From contig CAIPKV010000076.1 of the NCBI GenBank assembly GCA_903865745.1, forward strand, positions 1 to 43,481: a stretch of DNA of 43,481 nt. Direction: 5' to 3'. A program made the translations under genes and the position numbers. The notes beneath the pieces are model-generated. The model made no database searches. It was not told where the DNA came from and saw only the letters and a program-made list of their open reading frames with translations. Source of the stretch: an uncultured Verrucomicrobia subdivision 3 bacterium (GTDB lineage Bacteria > Verrucomicrobiota > Verrucomicrobiia > Limisphaerales > UBA11358). Below, piece by piece: positions 31,469-41,538 of the stretch. Each line of letters begins with the position of its first letter. Position 1 is the first letter of the stretch.

Positions 31469-33781
31469 CTATTCCTGCGGATAAACGAGAATCCGATCAT
31501 GCACCAGCACGATCAAATCATTCTTGCCGTCGCCCGTCACATCGGCCACGGCGCATTCGCGCGGCTCGGGCAGCGCGTTCTGCGCCCCGCGGAAGGTGTG
31601 CTGCTCGAACACCTGCCAGCGGTCGCCCGCCGCGAGCTTGCCCGCCGGCGTGAAGTTCACCACATCGAGATAATTCTTCGCCGTCTCCATAAAGATAAGC
31701 TGCTTGCGCCCAGCCCCCGTCAAATCGCCGGCGATGATATCATTCAGATAACCATCCTTGATGGGCGTGTCGTAATCATCCAGCCGCGTCAGTTTCCAGA
31801 CGTCGCCCCCGAGCGGCAGCCACGCCACGGAATTTTGCCCGGTGAACGCCACCGCCGGTCCGCCAAGCGTCGCCGAACTGATGGCGCTAAACGTCGTCAC
31901 CGGCAATTCCAGATCCTTCACCACTTGCCACACGCCAGCAGCGTCCCGTTCGCACAGGGTCAATTGCTTGTGCTCCGCATCAAATAGAAAAATCGACGGC
32001 ACCGCGTTCGTGCCATTCACCACCGCCGTCGCGCCGACAATGCGGGATTCGCTGTCGGAACCGTTGATCTGGTCTTTCACCGTGAACTTCCATCCGGGCG
32101 GGTTTGTGGAACCCGGCACCTTCGCCTCCGGCTCCAGCACAACCGCGCGCAGGAAATTTTTCTGCGGCAGCAACAACTCCGTCTTGCCGGTGCCATCCAC
32201 GTCCGCGGAAGCGAGCCACGGCTGCTCCATTGCGCCGCCCGGTGGGTCCACGTCCACCTCGTTAAACGTGCCGTTCTTCTTTTGCAGCAGCACCTTGATT
32301 TTCTCGTACGGGATCAGCACCACCAAATCCGCCAGCTCATCTTGATTCACGTCCTGGATGGCGAGCGAAGTGGGATTGGACGTAAAACTCGCGCTCAACT
32401 TCGACACCGCCGTCTTGCCATCCGCCGTACGCGTGACGAGCGAGCGCACGCCGTCCTTATCCACGATGATGGCGAGCGTCGGCTTCGCGCCGGGTTTCAG
32501 CGCGCCCACCGCCATGACCAGCGGCTTGCCCTCCAGCGGCAGCGGCGTGGGAAACGGCAGCCGCCCGTTCTTGTCAAATTGCGTCACTGCCACCGCGTTT
32601 TCATCGTGGCTCAATAAAAAGATTTCCGGATGACCATCGTTATTCCAATCCGAAACCGCTATCTGCGAAACGCCGGCGAGACTCGGGAACTTCTTGGGCG
32701 ACGCCAGCGTGCCATCCGCCTGCTGGAGATAGACCGAGAGCTGGCCGCTCTCCGGCTCGGCCACGATGAGGTCCGCACGGCCATCACCGTCCACATCCGC
32801 CCAGAGCGCACCGCGCGCGGCAGCGTCGGATTTATTCAGCGGCAACACTTGCAATTGACCCTGCCGGAACTCACCCGCCAGCGGCTCGGCCAGTTTGTGC
32901 GTGAACTGCGAGACTTCCGCGCGACCCGTCGCCGCCACGATGTCCACGAGATAATTCGTGTTCCCGCCCACCAGCGTATCCAGCCAGAACGAGCGCACCG
33001 GCTGCGTCTTGAAATAAAGTTCCGGCCCCAACTGCCCGCCCGCAATCTGCAACCGCACGCGGAACGGCGCGACGCTGTCGAAATCCACGAACACCAGATC
33101 ATTCTTCCCGTCGCCATTGATGTCCGCCAGTTGGATGGCCTTGGGCGTGCCGGAATACGGTATCTTCACCGGCTCCGCCAGCGTGTGGTCCGGCTGCTGG
33201 GCGAGAAAGAACACCGCGCCATTATCACCAAGCAACGCGATATCGTTCCGGCCATCGCCATTCAAATCGCCGACCGCCAGCGCGTTCGGGTCCATCCGGC
33301 CGTCCTCGATGTGCCAGCTCTTGGGTTCGCTCCAGCCGTTCGTGCCCAAGTTGTAGCGAATGGTCAAATTCTTGCCGTCGCCAAAATAAATCAAGTCCGG
33401 CCGGCCGTCGCCGTTCACATCCGCCACCGCCAGTGCCGCGATGCGTTCTTCCGTGGGCAGCGAATCAATGCGGAACCGCGCGCCGGGCGGCAAGTCATTG
33501 ATCTCCGGCTTCTCAGCGGGCGCGGTGTCCGTGCGATTGGTCTTGCCGGTAAGATTATAGAGCAGGTTGATTTTGGAGCGCAGATTGTTGGCCACGATGA
33601 TGTCGTTCAAGCCATCGCCATCGAGGTCGGCCACGTGGAGATTGCTCACCTGCTGGTCAATGGGATAAATCTCCGTGCCGCTAAACCCGAACAAATTGGT
33701 GGTGCCACCCGCACGGGCCGCGAGGCCGAGGGTCAGCAGGGCCGCGAGGGCGGCGACGGAACCTTTCAGACGACGATTCAT
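31469..33781 (-). CDS. Secreted FG-GAP/VCBS repeat protein
   Basis: A 770-residue exported protein, taking the ATG at 33781 (MNRRLKGSVAALAALLTLGL with Ala-rich cleavage site). The 51 upstream codons open in frame look like dispersed repeat sequence (PSARSGPPQGARI) and are not expected to be translated. About ten FG-GAP/VCBS-type repeats follow, each with a DxDGDG-like calcium loop: VADLDGDGLNDIIVANN, VADVNGDGRPDLIYFGDG, VGDLNGDGRNDIALLGDNG, LADINGDGKNDLVFVDFD, WADVDGDGRADLIVAEPE and others, the last VADVTGDGKNDLIVLVHDR. They should form one or two integrin-like propellers that bind calcium. No enzyme domain and no anchor were seen. It precedes purN by 21 bp. Confidence 0.88.
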   Translation of the reverse strand: MNRRLKGSVAALAALLTLGLAARAGGTTNLFGFSGTEIYPIDQQVSNLHVADLDGDGLNDIIVANNLRSKINLLYNLTGKTNRTDTAPAEKPEINDLPPGARFRIDSLPTEERIAALAVADVNGDGRPDLIYFGDGKNLTIRYNLGTNGWSEPKSWHIEDGRMDPNALAVGDLNGDGRNDIALLGDNGAVFFLAQQPDHTLAEPVKIPYSGTPKAIQLADINGDGKNDLVFVDFDSVAPFRVRLQIAGGQLGPELYFKTQPVRSFWLDTLVGGNTNYLVDIVAATGRAEVSQFTHKLAEPLAGEFRQGQLQVLPLNKSDAAARGALWADVDGDGRADLIVAEPESGQLSVYLQQADGTLASPKKFPSLAGVSQIAVSDWNNDGHPEIFLLSHDENAVAVTQFDKNGRLPFPTPLPLEGKPLVMAVGALKPGAKPTLAIIVDKDGVRSLVTRTADGKTAVSKLSASFTSNPTSLAIQDVNQDELADLVVLIPYEKIKVLLQKKNGTFNEVDVDPPGGAMEQPWLASADVDGTGKTELLLPQKNFLRAVVLEPEAKVPGSTNPPGWKFTVKDQINGSDSESRIVGATAVVNGTNAVPSIFLFDAEHKQLTLCERDAAGVWQVVKDLELPVTTFSAISSATLGGPAVAFTGQNSVAWLPLGGDVWKLTRLDDYDTPIKDGYLNDIIAGDLTGAGRKQLIFMETAKNYLDVVNFTPAGKLAAGDRWQVFEQHTFRGAQNALPEPRECAVADVTGDGKNDLIVLVHDRILVYPQE

Positions 33782-34247
33782 GCGCCGCAACCTGCCAGCG
33801 CCACCCAAATTTTGCGAGTTTATTCTCGCTCCTTGCGGAGGGCCACTTCTTGCCGAGGGCACCGGGGCCAGCAAGTGAGCTGAAGGGGACATCAAAGTTT
33901 TTCGAATCCGCTTAAGATGTGTAGTGAATGACAATCATACGGCTGATTCAAACCCACACTCGGACAAGTCAGTTGCAATTCCGGCCCCCTCAGATGCCCG
34001 CGCGTCCGGCTTGGCGATGCCGAATGGCCTTCAAAGTGCTAATCATGGAAACCAAAGCCGCCAAGGCCACGACAGCGAGCTCTAAACAGAAAATCTAAAT
34101 CCAGAAACTGATAAAATGGAACTCGCTGGAATAATCCGACGTTCTTGTTTTTTTACAGCCGACCACCAGCCTAGTTGAGGGTTCAAGAAAAAAACCACCA
34201 TTACTTCACCCTCCATCTTCTTCTCTTCCTCCAGAGGGAACGCCGTC
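33782..34247. other. Gene-free stretch upstream of the FG-GAP gene
   Basis: Lies between the end of the DUF1800 operon and the FG-GAP start. I see no convincing gene, promoter or terminator. The 33782-33934 part is open in frame with the FG-GAP gene but carries dispersed-repeat wording. Confidence 0.5.
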
Positions 34248-34793
34248 TCAGTGTACAATCAGGTCATCCAAGGTCCACATCTGGCGGTCGACACCGGCGG
34301 AATGGATTTCCATATCGTGTGCGGAAAGCTGATGGAAAAATAATGGAGTACCCCAGGCATCCAGCATTTCGCCCTGATTATTTACCCGCAAGCCCGCATC
34401 CGGCGCGATGAAATTGATATGTTTGGGATTATTACCCATTATGGCAGCTGTGATTTCGGGATTCGTGCCGACGGGATTCCCGCCGTAAACCTGCGCATAT
34501 TGATTAATGGCTTGGCGCGCATTTTGCAGGATGATGAGCGGCGGAATATTGGTCGCCACCGTTCCGGGCGGCAAAACTTCGGCTGCCTTGGTCGCGAGAT
34601 TTTCCGACGCGGGACTGGCTGGCACCGTAACCGTCGTGTTGCCGGTCGCCCCTGAAGAACTTGCCGTCGGCGTGGCGGTGCTGCTCGGTGATTGACCGCC
34701 CGCAGGAATCGAAGAATGACGGAACCCTAAATAAATCAAGGCCACGGCAACCACCACCAAAAAGCCAGTGGCGACGAGAAACTTCTTACTCAT
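34248..34793 (-). CDS. Membrane-anchored pseudopilin-like (GspG C-terminal type) protein
   Basis: A 181-residue protein from ATG 34793, one nucleotide after the stop of the upstream DUF1501 gene. One N-terminal helix (FLVVVAVALIYLGF) is followed by a Ser/Thr/Pro-rich linker (residues 27-70) and a small domain. Its end, DAWGTPLFFHQLSAHDMEIH, then SAGVDRQMWTLDDL, matches the 'DxWGxPxxY...xxxxxSxGxDxxxxTxDD' end of type II secretion major pseudopilins, whose aspartates can bind calcium. The N-terminal pilin motif with a glycine-phenylalanine prepilin site is missing, so it is probably not processed as a pilin. It forms a translation-coupled operon with DUF1501 and DUF1800 genes; I recall similar trios in other Verrucomicrobiota. 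Confidence 0.75.
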   Translation of the reverse strand: MSKKFLVATGFLVVVAVALIYLGFRHSSIPAGGQSPSSTATPTASSSGATGNTTVTVPASPASENLATKAAEVLPPGTVATNIPPLIILQNARQAINQYAQVYGGNPVGTNPEITAAIMGNNPKHINFIAPDAGLRVNNQGEMLDAWGTPLFFHQLSAHDMEIHSAGVDRQMWTLDDLIVH

Positions 34794-34794
34794 C

Positions 34795-36309
34795 TCACGA
34801 AGGATTGATGAATCCGAGATTAGCGGAGGCAAAGCGGCCAATGTTCGGAAAAACTGTGGAGAGATTGCTGGGATCCACGCCGAACCACGTCGCGAGGGTG
34901 GCAAAATACTGGTCGGTCGCAGTTGTGGGAATCCAGCGGCCGGTGCCGGTGTCATCCGGACCATTAACGGTGAGCGCGGGCAATTTGCCATAGGTCTGCC
35001 CGCCATTGACAGAGCCGCCATTACCCGCCCCCAAACCACCTAAGATAAGCTGATGGCTGCCCCAGCCGTGGTCACTGCCCTGGCCATTGCTGGGAAAAGT
35101 CCGGCTGAAATCGCTCGCAGTAAACGCAGTTACCTTGTTTGCGAGACCAAGCTGTTCCATCGCGCGCTGGAAGGTGAGCAGCGACTGGCTCAATTCGGCG
35201 AGCAGATTGGCGTGTGCCCCGACGATGACGCCGTTCGGATTTGTGGCGGTGTAATTCGTCTGACCGGTATGCAGATCGTAACCGCCGACTTGGCAGAAAA
35301 ATATCTGGCGGCTCATGCCGAACCCGCCATTCGCCGCCGCCCGCTGGCCGGCTTCAATCAGCCGGGCAACCATTTGCAATTGTGGTGCGAGGGCGGAATT
35401 AAAGGTACTACCATTGTTCGGCGTGGTGATCTTCGCAGGGAACGGCAAGGACCAATAGTTAGTCGGGGCGGTATTAGTAATGGCGTTGTTCAGCAGCGCA
35501 CCGGTCTTAATGGAATGGGCGGCTACCCCCGCATAGGCCTGCGACTGCAGGTTGAGATATTGCAGACCGAGCAGATTCGTCAGCGCAGTAAGCCGGGCAC
35601 CCGTAACGCCGGTAAGTGAAATCGCCCCGCTGGTTGAAACGGAATATTGGCTGACAATATTGCCGACCTCCAGCGTGTTGGAGCCGGCGAGCGAAACACA
35701 CAAGGATACGGGCGCATTCGGTTGAACCGAATTAAGCAGGTCGGCACAGCGCCCGGCCCAGCCGGTGGTCGGCGGCTGGTCGGGCACGGAAGTCTGCCAC
35801 TGGGTCTGCTGGTCGGCGTGCGAAAAAAGTTGGGGTGGGCGCGTAACAGTCCCGGCCTGATATTGCGAGCGGGTGATGGGATAGACCAGGGTGCCGACAT
35901 TCAGCAGCGCGGCCAGCTTGCCCTCTGAAAAAAGTTGAGCCAGTTCCGGGCACGCGGGATGCAGGCCGTAACTGTGGCCGGCGGCATCCACGTAATTATT
36001 CGAAGTGCCAGGAATGACCAGGTTTTGCAGCGAGCTGGAAGGCAGTGCCAGCACGGGTGTGCGGACCGTGGCGTAATTGTTATATTCCGAGGTTGCGGTC
36101 GGGATGATGAGATTGTTCGAGTCATCGCCACCCTGCAGGAAAATGCACACGAGCGCCTTGTAGTCGGAGACGTTCGATTGCGCCACGGCCGCATTCATCA
36201 GCCGCAAATCGCGGATAGCGGCGCTCATCGCCACGGTGCCGACGGCGGCACAGGCCGCTCGCCGGATGAAATCGCGCCGATTGATGGCGGAGAAGTTTTT
36301 ATCTTTCAT
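34795..36309 (-). CDS. DUF1501 protein with Tat signal
   Basis: A 504-residue exported protein of the DUF1501 (alkaline phosphatase/sulfatase-related fold) family. It starts with a twin-arginine signal (AINRRDFIRRAACAAVGTVA), indicating export of a folded, perhaps cofactor-containing protein. Family-typical segments are ALVCIFLQGGDDSNNLIIPT, the central GGYDLHTGQ and the C-terminal DFSRTFPSNGQGSDHGWGSH, which carries the conserved Asp/His metal-type residues. Catalytic activity in this family is unproven. The start codon is 3 nt after the DUF1800 stop, so translation is probably coupled. DUF1501 and DUF1800 genes occur as a pair across Planctomycetota, Verrucomicrobiota and Pseudomonadota. 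Confidence 0.93.
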   Translation of the reverse strand: MKDKNFSAINRRDFIRRAACAAVGTVAMSAAIRDLRLMNAAVAQSNVSDYKALVCIFLQGGDDSNNLIIPTATSEYNNYATVRTPVLALPSSSLQNLVIPGTSNNYVDAAGHSYGLHPACPELAQLFSEGKLAALLNVGTLVYPITRSQYQAGTVTRPPQLFSHADQQTQWQTSVPDQPPTTGWAGRCADLLNSVQPNAPVSLCVSLAGSNTLEVGNIVSQYSVSTSGAISLTGVTGARLTALTNLLGLQYLNLQSQAYAGVAAHSIKTGALLNNAITNTAPTNYWSLPFPAKITTPNNGSTFNSALAPQLQMVARLIEAGQRAAANGGFGMSRQIFFCQVGGYDLHTGQTNYTATNPNGVIVGAHANLLAELSQSLLTFQRAMEQLGLANKVTAFTASDFSRTFPSNGQGSDHGWGSHQLILGGLGAGNGGSVNGGQTYGKLPALTVNGPDDTGTGRWIPTTATDQYFATLATWFGVDPSNLSTVFPNIGRFASANLGFINPS

Positions 36310-36312
36310 AAG

Positions 36313-39300
36313 TTATTTTTGAATCGTGCAATCCGGCGAACACAGGATGAGATGCACGGCGGCCCGCACCCGGTCGCGCATCTGCGTCTGCGAGGGCGGC
36401 GTGCTATATGGCAAGTTCGTCGAGCTGACATAACTGACGATGTTCGATTGAGCGGCGGCCGATAATTGTCCCGCCACCAGCAGAGTGCTCAAGTTACTCA
36501 CCAAATTAGGCAGGCCGGCATTCGCGGTGTAATTAGTCGTCATCCAAGGTGCGAGGTTGAGTACGATGGAGCCATTGCCATTGACAAAACTTGACAGACC
36601 ATTGGTGTTATTTCCGTTATTTAAAAGGCCGCTTTCAATGAAATTCATTGCCAGCGCCACGCTGGTGTCGGAAGTGAGTTGAAATTCCGGAGTGGTTAAA
36701 CCAGCCGCAGCGATAGCCCCGGGGAATTCATAATTGGGGTAATAATAATTGAACACCGTCGGTGAACGCAGCGGTGATTGAAATAAACTATAAGTCGTAC
36801 CGCTGTCGGTGTAACTCAAGTTCCAGGTGCTTTGCTGAATGGCGATGTTGCCGGAGCGCGTTAACGGCGGCGGATCGAGCGGGTATAGATTGAATGCGCT
36901 CTGGGTCAAGTTTGTAACAGTGGCAGAGTAAATCACGAAATGCAGCGGGTCAGGAATACTAACGACCTGATATTGGGTGCTGGGGAGATTAACCGTGTTC
37001 GCGGGAACAAATATCGTCTGGCCGGAAATCAAGCCATGGGGGCCGGCGCAACTCACCGTGACGTTAGTACCGGTCTGCACAAAGCCGCTAGCACTGATGC
37101 GCGGCAGCAGGCAGGTGCCGGAGCGGGTGAAGCCGTCGAGCGAATTAACGGTGAAAACGTTGTTGGAAATCACGGCGGCGACCGCATAGCCGCCGCTCGG
37201 CGCGCCGCCGGAGGTAAAGACTAGATACGCCGTATTGCTGGCGGATAAGCCGTGGTTGCCAATGCTGACGGTAATCACGTAGTTCGATTCAACGTAAGTG
37301 CCCGTCAAAAGATTGGGCGCGTTGACGGTGAACTGATTCGTGGTCAGCGCCGTGACGGAGTAGGCTTGGCTCGGTGGCGCTGGATTGCCCGAGGTATCCG
37401 TAAACGAAAGTGAAACGGTGTCACCGTTGTTCATCAGATGCGGAACCGCGGTGGTAACTGTAATGGTTTGCGAGCCGTTTTCGGTGTAGGTGCCGGTGAT
37501 GCCGGGCGGGGCCGGGAACGCCCGGGCACTGGCCGTGACGCGCAGCAGCGGCTCGCGTTGTTTGCCATAAGTCGGGTCGGCCAGCAGGTTTGTGCTGCGC
37601 GCTTCGTAGTCTAGCAGGATAGCCTGAACCACAGCCTGCAAATTGCCACGCACACCGGTGCCATCGTTGTTAAAAACTTGGGCCACGCGGTAAACGTAAT
37701 CGCGACTGGGATTGCTCGTGACAAGTCGCTGAATGAGTTGGCGACAAATAAAGGGGGCAACGTTCGGGTGATTGAAAATCGCGTTCATCGCCTGCTCTAA
37801 ATCTTGCAGGCAATAGTTGTCATTGGTCGTGGTGCTGCCAACTCTCTGATTACCCCAAGCGGGTGGCAACATGACGTTATCGAGCAGCAATTTGATGCCT
37901 AGTTCGTGATGTGACGGCACCAGTACCATTGAGTTGGTATAATTTGCTGAAGGATAAAAATTAACCGGCAGCCGGCCGCTGGCTTGGTTGGTTTGGTAAA
38001 AGGTCCAGCCCGTGAATACACTGGAAAAGCCATTGATGGCGTTCTGGTCGTAGGTCGGCACAAGACTGTTTTGCGAATTCAAAACCAGCGAACCATCCGG
38101 CCAGAGGCGGTTCAACCCAATCGAGAAAAGCTGGTTGATTTCGCGCGCGTAGTTTTCGTTTGCATGAAGGCCGGTAATAATGCTGCCGGCGGTATTGCCC
38201 TGCATATTCAGATACATACCCATTGCGGGGGTGAGCGTCACCGCTTCAAGTAGCGTACGGTAGTTGCCAAAAGCATTCGTCAGCAGGGTATCGTAAAACG
38301 ACGCCAGCGCCGTGGCGTTGTTTTGCAGCACGCCATTTTCAGACACCACCAAGATTTCGCTTAAAGCGAAAGCGACGCGCTGTCGCAACTGGTCCGGTGC
38401 AGTAATGGAGTTCTGCCACCACGTATTAAACCAGTCACTGCTCGGATACGGATCGGTGGGGTCGGCACTGGCATTAGTCAGTACAACCGGGAGCGTGTAA
38501 GTCACCGGCAAACTAAACTGGTTAATAATCCAGCCCGCATACCCGAGCGCCTGAACGGTGGCGATGTCGTTGGTACTCGGACCAAACGTAGCCTGGGTCA
38601 AAAATCTTGCCGCAGCGTTGGGGTCTGTGTGGTCATCAGTCCAAACCGGTGGTGCAGGCGGCGCCACAAACGTTTGCGAGCCATTCACAGGAATGAAATG
38701 ACCATTAATTTCACCCGGTTCGCTCGGGTCCAAGGAGGTGTGTATGTCGAGATACGATTTCCCTTGGCGCATTAATTCCTGCACGTCAGACATTGAAAGC
38801 GCGCCCACGCTAGTAATCGGCCACACATAGCTGCCATCCGGCTGTTGAGGGGTTTGGCCAGGGACGATATCAAATAGCAGCGTTTTGGAGACGGCACTGC
38901 CGTAAGGGTCTGCGTGTAAATGCACAACCGTCACCGTTCCAAGCCCACTATAGTTAAATTTAATGGTCGCAGTTGAACTGTCAGCGCTGACTAACATGGT
39001 GGCCGAACCCGACCCGGAGCTGTTGTTGCCTAATTCCGGCAGCAGATTCGCGCTATATAAGGTTCCCGGGGTCTGCGAAAGGGGTGTTTGATAATAACGT
39101 GACAGCAAATAATTTGGCGTCACGCCTGTAGGCACGGTATTTGTACCAGTCGGGTCCTGCAACCACGCCACTGACCAATTGTCGTTCGTGCCAGTGCCAG
39201 CCTTGTGAAGAATCTCAAGGTAATATTGCTGGCCAGCGACCAGCGATAACCAGCCAGACTGCTGTGAGGATTGCAAACTCCATTGGCGCGGCGTAGTTCC

Positions 39301-41409
39301 GTTTTGGCCCGATGCCGTGGGATTGTTCGTTGGCGTGACCCAGGCGCGCAACACTTTGTTCACCGGTTGATTATCATCCGATATCCAAAGCTGAGCTGAA
39401 TCACTGCCGGCAATCCAGAAATAATAGTTACCCGTCGCCGGGGCGGTGAAATAACCCCGTATGCGCTCGCCATAATTGACACCATAATGAGTCGCTCCCT
39501 CCAGCGATGGCAGCGTGTTGGTAATGATTGCCGGTGTGCTGGTCGGAATATCCGCAACATTAGTGCCGGGCACACCGGTCCAAATTTCCTGCACCACCGA
39601 ACTGTAATTGGTGGCCGTGATTTGAATGTTCACGAGCGATGCGCCAATGCCGACGGTGTTGCTCGCCGTTAACAGGGTTTGATAGCTTCCCGCCAGCGTC
39701 GGTGTACCGGTGATAAGGCCGTTGGTATTGTTAAAGCTCAAACCCGGCGGTAGGTTCGAAGCGGTAAACCATAGCGGTGTGTTAGCCGCTGTAACAGTGA
39801 AGCTGAAGGGCTGGCCGACAAACCCATAGGCGTTCAGCGCGCTCGTGATGGCGGCCGGAGCATTAGAACCGCCCACACCAAAGTTATTAGTCGGATATAA
39901 CATGGTGTTGGGGATGATCTGACGCGATTGATCCGCGCTATACCAGTAAAGGTGCGCTTGCGCCTTATTGGTATATTGCAGGTAATCCATCCGGATGTCA
40001 TAGCGTATCCCAGCTTGGAGGGTGATGGCATTGGTCCACTCCGTGCCGTTGTTTTGCGTCTGCCACTTATCAATGAGCAGTTGGTCATTGACCCATAACT
40101 TCACACCGTCATCGGACAAGACGTCGAAGATATAGGTCTCGGAATACTGCGGCTGCACCTGCCCCGTCCAGCGTACGCAGTAAAGCCCGTTGCTTAAGTT
40201 CGGCGAATTGCCATTCGTCCAAGTGAAATCAATCATCGGGTCAATCCGCGTCAGCATAAGATTCGTCGGATTGAAGTTCGCCGCATTTGTGTAAGTCGTA
40301 CTCGAATTGGTGAAATATTGTGCGTACAGGCCGGAGCCACCGGCGGTCGGCGAAGGATAAATCACCACACTCGCATTGGCCGGATTGCCAACGAAATAAT
40401 TCGTCCCGGGTAAGATACTCAGTTGCGCAATCACGGGTGCCGGCAGATTAGTGTTGGCCATGGGTATCAGGTTGATGGCGATCGCACTGACTCCTACGGG
40501 CAAAGTAACGGTTACGGGTAAGTTGCTGTAGTCCAGACCTGGGGTGGCAAAACCCGCTCCCGAGCCAATGACAGCAAGGTTAACTGAGAGGGTAGTCAAG
40601 GGAAAACCACTGCGGGTGACGGTGTACTGTCCCAGCCCTTGAGGTTTGACTCCGGGGTCGGGCTGGGTGGCCATCGGATCGGTGGCGGAAATCGTAATGA
40701 CGTTCTGGGCCGCCAGCAAGTTGGTGCTGTATTGATAATCATTCAGCGGCACACCGTTGTTGTCGCGGGTTGCATTGCTAAACGGATTCGCCGGATCCAA
40801 ACCCAGCTGATACTTTTCCCAGTCATTCATCAAGCCCATGCCGTCGGAATTCGTATCAGATATAGCGATGCGATAAAACTTCATGACCGGGTCGGCGGGC
40901 GATGAAAAGGAAAAGTTCGTGCCTAGTCCGGGTGCGGACAGCGGGATGGCAACCGGCCGGACAACCGTACTGGTCTCCGTCACCCAGTTCGAACTGCCGA
41001 GGCTGGTGCTGCTTTGCAACTGGTATACTTTCCCGAATTGCGCCGGCATGGTGATGCTTCCGTTCGTAGGGGTGAAGGTAAACAGGGATATTTTGGGAAC
41101 GGAGTTGGAATTGAAGGGATCCGTTCCAGCACCAGCTTCATTGCGATTGGATACGCCATCGCCGTCCGAATCAATGTTTGGTGGGATATTCGTGGCACTG
41201 TAAAGCCATTCCCAGACGTCACTCAGGCCATTCCCATTTTGATCAATCATTTGCGCCCGCGCCAGCGGCACGGCTGAAAGCATGAATAGCACCGCCAAAA
41301 CGAGAGAACTGATGCCGGGCATGAGGAATTGAAACGTTCGCCTTGGGCGGGTACCGGGGTCGGCGACACGGCGGTGAGTCATATGCAGATGATTGATTAG
41401 CTTCACCAT
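36313..41409 (-). CDS. Giant exported DUF1800 protein with PA14, CHRD and Calx-beta-like modules
   Basis: About 1698 residues from ATG 41409 (a TTG at 41433 is also in frame). Signal helix ISSLVLAVLFMLSAVPLARA near residues 32-52. Then come a thrombospondin type 3-like calcium segment (DSDGDGVSNRNEAGAGTDPF), an FFRL-type module, a Calx-beta-like stretch (YTVTRSGFPLTT, LPVGVSAIAI), a PA14 domain (GLYAQYFT ... ETYIFDVLSDDGVKLWVND), an Ig-like domain, a second PA14-like domain (YYFWIAGSDSAQLWISDD) and a CHRD domain (VVHLHADPYG, LDIHTSLDPSEPGEINGHF). From about residue 930, the DUF1800 core begins (AARFLTQATFGPSTND). It is split by an insertion of about 210 residues made of three E1_FCCH-like repeats (36.85-37.5 kb), after which the core resumes (SPTVFNYYYPNYEFPG). 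Probably a large surface protein working with the DUF1501 partner. Confidence 0.9.
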   Translation of the reverse strand: MVKLINHLHMTHRRVADPGTRPRRTFQFLMPGISSLVLAVLFMLSAVPLARAQMIDQNGNGLSDVWEWLYSATNIPPNIDSDGDGVSNRNEAGAGTDPFNSNSVPKISLFTFTPTNGSITMPAQFGKVYQLQSSTSLGSSNWVTETSTVVRPVAIPLSAPGLGTNFSFSSPADPVMKFYRIAISDTNSDGMGLMNDWEKYQLGLDPANPFSNATRDNNGVPLNDYQYSTNLLAAQNVITISATDPMATQPDPGVKPQGLGQYTVTRSGFPLTTLSVNLAVIGSGAGFATPGLDYSNLPVTVTLPVGVSAIAINLIPMANTNLPAPVIAQLSILPGTNYFVGNPANASVVIYPSPTAGGSGLYAQYFTNSSTTYTNAANFNPTNLMLTRIDPMIDFTWTNGNSPNLSNGLYCVRWTGQVQPQYSETYIFDVLSDDGVKLWVNDQLLIDKWQTQNNGTEWTNAITLQAGIRYDIRMDYLQYTNKAQAHLYWYSADQSRQIIPNTMLYPTNNFGVGGSNAPAAITSALNAYGFVGQPFSFTVTAANTPLWFTASNLPPGLSFNNTNGLITGTPTLAGSYQTLLTASNTVGIGASLVNIQITATNYSSVVQEIWTGVPGTNVADIPTSTPAIITNTLPSLEGATHYGVNYGERIRGYFTAPATGNYYFWIAGSDSAQLWISDDNQPVNKVLRAWVTPTNNPTASGQNGTTPRQWSLQSSQQSGWLSLVAGQQYYLEILHKAGTGTNDNWSVAWLQDPTGTNTVPTGVTPNYLLSRYYQTPLSQTPGTLYSANLLPELGNNSSGSGSATMLVSADSSTATIKFNYSGLGTVTVVHLHADPYGSAVSKTLLFDIVPGQTPQQPDGSYVWPITSVGALSMSDVQELMRQGKSYLDIHTSLDPSEPGEINGHFIPVNGSQTFVAPPAPPVWTDDHTDPNAAARFLTQATFGPSTNDIATVQALGYAGWIINQFSLPVTYTLPVVLTNASADPTDPYPSSDWFNTWWQNSITAPDQLRQRVAFALSEILVVSENGVLQNNATALASFYDTLLTNAFGNYRTLLEAVTLTPAMGMYLNMQGNTAGSIITGLHANENYAREINQLFSIGLNRLWPDGSLVLNSQNSLVPTYDQNAINGFSSVFTGWTFYQTNQASGRLPVNFYPSANYTNSMVLVPSHHELGIKLLLDNVMLPPAWGNQRVGSTTTNDNYCLQDLEQAMNAIFNHPNVAPFICRQLIQRLVTSNPSRDYVYRVAQVFNNDGTGVRGNLQAVVQAILLDYEARSTNLLADPTYGKQREPLLRVTASARAFPAPPGITGTYTENGSQTITVTTAVPHLMNNGDTVSLSFTDTSGNPAPPSQAYSVTALTTNQFTVNAPNLLTGTYVESNYVITVSIGNHGLSASNTAYLVFTSGGAPSGGYAVAAVISNNVFTVNSLDGFTRSGTCLLPRISASGFVQTGTNVTVSCAGPHGLISGQTIFVPANTVNLPSTQYQVVSIPDPLHFVIYSATVTNLTQSAFNLYPLDPPPLTRSGNIAIQQSTWNLSYTDSGTTYSLFQSPLRSPTVFNYYYPNYEFPGAIAAAGLTTPEFQLTSDTSVALAMNFIESGLLNNGNNTNGLSSFVNGNGSIVLNLAPWMTTNYTANAGLPNLVSNLSTLLVAGQLSAAAQSNIVSYVSSTNLPYSTPPSQTQMRDRVRAAVHLILCSPDCTIQK

Positions 41410-41538
41410 GCTCTCAACCTTGGTAAAAGTCAAATGACGAATGCCTTAGCGGTTCGCGTAACTTCTACCAATTGCGACCTTTATCTGGACTTGTCGGTTC
41501 ACTTCGGGGCGATGAATCGCAAACTTGTCAGTCTTGGC

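Noticed and set aside
32630-33883. Long open frame of 417 residues antisense to the FG-GAP gene
   Set aside because: His/Arg-rich composition typical of antisense frames in GC-rich genes; the opposite strand has ten clear FG-GAP repeats.
33782-33934. N-terminal extension of the FG-GAP protein
   Set aside because: The frame is open, but the wording is that of dispersed repeat DNA and it would bury the signal peptide 51 residues into the protein.
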